Part shown: positions 6,916 through 8,594 of the stretch, one piece after another | Position numbering within the stretch: position 1 is the stretch's first letter | Layout of the letters: each line of letters opens with the position of its first letter | NCBI GenBank assembly: GCA_002482565.1 | Contig: DLGG01000078.1 | Span: 24,895-33,488, forward strand | DNA length: 8,594 nucleotides | Reading direction: 5' to 3' | Source of the DNA: Solidesulfovibrio magneticus | Lineage (GTDB): Bacteria; Desulfobacterota; Desulfovibrionia; Desulfovibrionales; Desulfovibrionaceae | Program-made: the position numbers and the translations under genes | Notes under the pieces: generated by a model | Seen by the model: only the letters and a program-made list of their open reading frames with translations | Database searches by the model: none | What the model was told of the DNA's origin: nothing

Positions 6916-7677
6916 ATGTCCGACACCGTGAAAATGGCCTCCCGGGCTCTCAATTTCTACTACGGCCGGTTCAAGGCCCTCCAGGACATCAACCTCGTCG
7001 TCAACGCCAACCAGGTCACGGCCCTTATCGGTCCCTCGGGCTGCGGCAAATCCACCTATTTGCGCTGCCTCAATCGCATGAACGACCTCATCGCCGGGGC
7101 CCGGGTGGAGGGCGAGCTGACCCTGGACGGCCAGGACATCTACGCCCCGGACCTCGACGTGGTGGAGCTGCGCCGCCGGGTGGGCATGGTCTTTCAAAAG
7201 CCCAACCCCTTTCCCAAGACCATCTTCGAAAACGTGGCCTACGGCCTGCGCGTGGGCGGCATCCGCGACAACGCCTACATCTCCGAGCAGGTGGAAAAAA
7301 GCCTTCGCGGCGCGGCCCTTTTCGACGAGGTCAAGGACCGCCTCCACGACTCGGCCCTGGGCCTGTCCGGCGGCCAGCAACAGCGCCTGTGCATCGCCCG
7401 GGCCCTGGCCATCGAGCCGGAAGTCATCCTCATGGACGAACCGGCCTCGGCCTTGGACCCCATCGCCACCCAGAAGATCGAAGAGCTCATCCACGAACTC
7501 AAAAAACGCTTCACCATCATCATCGTCACCCACTCCATGCAGCAGGCCGCCCGCGTCTCGGACCGCACCGCCTTTTTCTACATGGGCCGGCTCATCGAGG
7601 AAGACGCCACGGAAACCATCTTCACCCGCCCGGCCCAGAAACAGACCGAAGACTACATCACCGGCCGCTTCGGCTGA
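6916..7677 (+). CDS. pstB: Phosphate ABC transporter ATP-binding protein PstB
   Basis: This 253-residue protein is the ATPase that drives phosphate import through the PstS-PstC-PstA complex at the inner membrane. The ABC motifs are complete: Walker A GPSGCGKST (39-47), Q-loop Gln94 in MVFQKPNPFP, signature LSGGQQQR (150-157), Walker B VILMDEP (170-176) with DEPASALDP, and H-loop His206 in VTHSMQQA. The stretches FYYGRFKAL, LRCLNRMNDL, FQKPNPFP and DYITGRFG are typical of PstB rather than of other ABC ATPases. The ATG at 6916 follows AAGGA. The gene starts 46 bases after phoR and ends about 27 bases before a strong terminator, so it is the last gene of the pho operon. The permease genes, pstS and phoU are absent here and must lie elsewhere if the transporter works. 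PstB is also needed for signalling to PhoR, which may explain the linkage. Confidence 0.96.
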   Translation: MSDTVKMASRALNFYYGRFKALQDINLVVNANQVTALIGPSGCGKSTYLRCLNRMNDLIAGARVEGELTLDGQDIYAPDLDVVELRRRVGMVFQKPNPFPKTIFENVAYGLRVGGIRDNAYISEQVEKSLRGAALFDEVKDRLHDSALGLSGGQQQRLCIARALAIEPEVILMDEPASALDPIATQKIEELIHELKKRFTIIIVTHSMQQAARVSDRTAFFYMGRLIEEDATETIFTRPAQKQTEDYITGRFG

Positions 7678-7704
7678 TGCGCCGCCGACAACTCTCGCCA
7701 AATC

Positions 7705-7743
7705 GGGGGCGGCCGGCATATTGTCCGGCCGCCCCCTTTGATT
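7705..7743 (+). terminator. Intrinsic terminator after pstB
   Basis: A perfect 12-bp stem pairs 7705-7716 with 7725-7736 (GGGGGCGGCCGG against CCGGCCGCCCCC) around the 8-base loop CATATTGT. It is followed by TTTGATTT. It sits about 27 bases past the pstB stop. This is a strong Rho-independent terminator that closes the pho operon and isolates it from the chemoreceptor-like gene downstream. Confidence 0.88.
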
Positions 7744-7756
7744 TTGGCGCGTAATT

Positions 7757-7773
7757 GGCTACACCTTGTAGCC
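7757..7773. repeat. Inverted repeat in the leader of the chemoreceptor-like gene
   Basis: GGCTAC and GTAGCC form a perfect 6-bp inverted repeat around ACCTT, about 70 bases before the start codon at 7844. The same bases (7756-7770) carry TGGC, six bases, then TTGTA. That matches the spacing of a sigma-54 promoter but has a T where the -12 element should have C. It could be an operator, a poor sigma-54 promoter or chance. Confidence 0.3.
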
Positions 7774-7843
7774 TCTCGCCCGGGAGCCGGGTTGTTTGTG
7801 CCGCCTCCCCGTGCCGCATCTCCAACCGCAAGGACGCACCGGC

Positions 7844-8594
7844 ATGAGGTTTCCGCTTTTTCCCGCCAAGATCGCCCTGGCCGTGTGCCTGCCCGCCGTG
7901 GCCGCGCTGGTGCTCGGGCTTTTCGCCGTTTCCCGGCTGGACGGCCTGGCCGCGCGCTCCAAGACCCTGGAAACCGCCCGCCTGCCACGGGCCGATCTGG
8001 CCGTGGCCGTGGAACGCCGGCTGCTCCTGGCCGCCCAGGCCATCCGGGGCTATGCCCTGTCCGGCGACCGCGACGCCCTGGAACGGGCTAAAAAAGACCT
8101 GGGACAGGCCGCCGACGCGCTCCACGCCGCCCGCGAGGCGGCCAGTCGGCCCGGCATGGAAAGCCTGGCCGCCGAAGCCCAAAAGATCGGTTTCCTGCTC
8201 GACACCTACAAGAAAGCCGCCGAATCCGCCGCCGCCGCCAACGAGCTGGTGACCAGGGACCGGGCTGATCTGGCCGCCGCCCAGGAGGCCTATGCCGCCG
8301 CCGTGGCCGGCTACATCGAGTTCAAGACCGCCCAGTGGGACAAGGAGCTGGCCGCCAAATATCCTCAGCCCGAGCCTCTGCGCCTGCACGCCAAGCGCCT
8401 GAAAACCGCCCAGGCCGTCCAGGACGCCGGGCGCGACGTGCGGCTGGCCGCCGAGGCGGCCAAGGCCGAGCGCGACCCGGGCCGCCTGTCCCAGGCGCTC
8501 ACCCGCTACGACGAGGCCGAGGCCCTGCTGCGCGAAGTGAAAGCCGGCAGCGACGAGGAAAACAAGCGTCTGCCCCGGTCTTTGCCGCCCTGGC
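7844..8594 (+). CDS. N-terminal part of a probable methyl-accepting chemotaxis protein (partial, cut by window end)
   Basis: This frame is open for 250 codons to the window edge. Residues 1-7 are followed by one membrane segment (about 8-29). Then comes a long Ala-, Lys- and Glu-rich region predicted to be almost all helix, with blocks such as LLLAAQAIRGYALSGDRDAL (60-79) and AAVAGYIEFKTAQWDKELA (152-170). A membrane anchor followed by a helical-bundle periplasmic domain is the layout of chemoreceptors with 4-helix or HBM-type sensors, which would continue into a second membrane segment, HAMP and the methyl-accepting signalling domain. None of those diagnostic parts is inside the window, so a sensor kinase or a GGDEF protein with the same type of sensor is also possible. 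The ATG at 7844 follows AAGGA by 9 bases. The gene lies beyond the pstB terminator and is probably transcribed on its own. The last eight codons (from about 8570) look out of register. Confidence 0.6.
   Translation, partial: MRFPLFPAKIALAVCLPAVAALVLGLFAVSRLDGLAARSKTLETARLPRADLAVAVERRLLLAAQAIRGYALSGDRDALERAKKDLGQAADALHAAREAASRPGMESLAAEAQKIGFLLDTYKKAAESAAAANELVTRDRADLAAAQEAYAAAVAGYIEFKTAQWDKELAAKYPQPEPLRLHAKRLKTAQAVQDAGRDVRLAAEAAKAERDPGRLSQALTRYDEAEALLREVKAGSDEENKRLPRSLPPW

Noticed and set aside
6787..7719. Minus-strand open frame of 310 codons opposite pstB
   Set aside because: pstB has every ABC motif in the right order. The antisense frame has none and runs through the terminator region.

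Overview
This is a GC-rich bacterial window (roughly two-thirds G+C, with third codon positions almost always G or C). The gene content and the style of the proteins suggest a sulfate-reducing deltaproteobacterium of the Desulfovibrio/Solidesulfovibrio type. That assignment is an inference from family resemblance; no rRNA or other phylogenetic marker is present. All six genes with a complete reading frame look intact, and a seventh runs off the right edge.

Left part, minus strand (about 112-4558). A small FmdB-type zinc-ribbon protein (177-515) has its own promoter-like sequence and a good intrinsic terminator. To its right lies a two-gene unit read leftward. It consists of an exported type-1 solute-binding protein of the branched-chain amino acid (LivK/Peripla_BP_6) class (3220-4482), followed after 2 nt by a membrane-bound hybrid sensor histidine kinase (746-3217). 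The kinase has a periplasmic sensor, HAMP, PAS, HisKA, HATPase and receiver domains, plus an extra C-terminal block of about 80 residues that I cannot name. No permease or ABC ATPase accompanies the binding protein, so the pair looks like a ligand-sensing system rather than a transporter.

Centre (4483-4715). This divergent intergenic region separates the sensing pair from the pho genes. It holds a 13-bp palindrome (4553-4565), an 18-bp palindrome (4613-4630) and a sequence with the layout of a Pho box (4633-4650) upstream of phoB.

Right part, plus strand (4716-7739). A phosphate-starvation operon reads phoB, phoR (GTG start, 3 nt after phoB, Shine-Dalgarno inside phoB) and pstB, closed by a strong 12-bp hairpin terminator. 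PhoR has only a very short periplasmic loop, as expected of a kinase controlled through the Pst transporter. The rest of the Pst system (pstS, pstC, pstA) and phoU are not in this window.

Right edge (7740-8594). A separate gene begins at 7844. It encodes a membrane-anchored, alpha-helical protein that looks like the N-terminal sensor part of a methyl-accepting chemotaxis protein and is cut by the window end. The last few codons look out of register, and one missing C in a C-run could explain it.

Overall the window is mostly well-understood regulatory biology. The items most worth a second look are the binding-protein/hybrid-kinase pair with the unnamed kinase tail, and the compact control region in front of phoB. 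I saw no tRNA, rRNA, CRISPR array, insertion sequence or phage gene.
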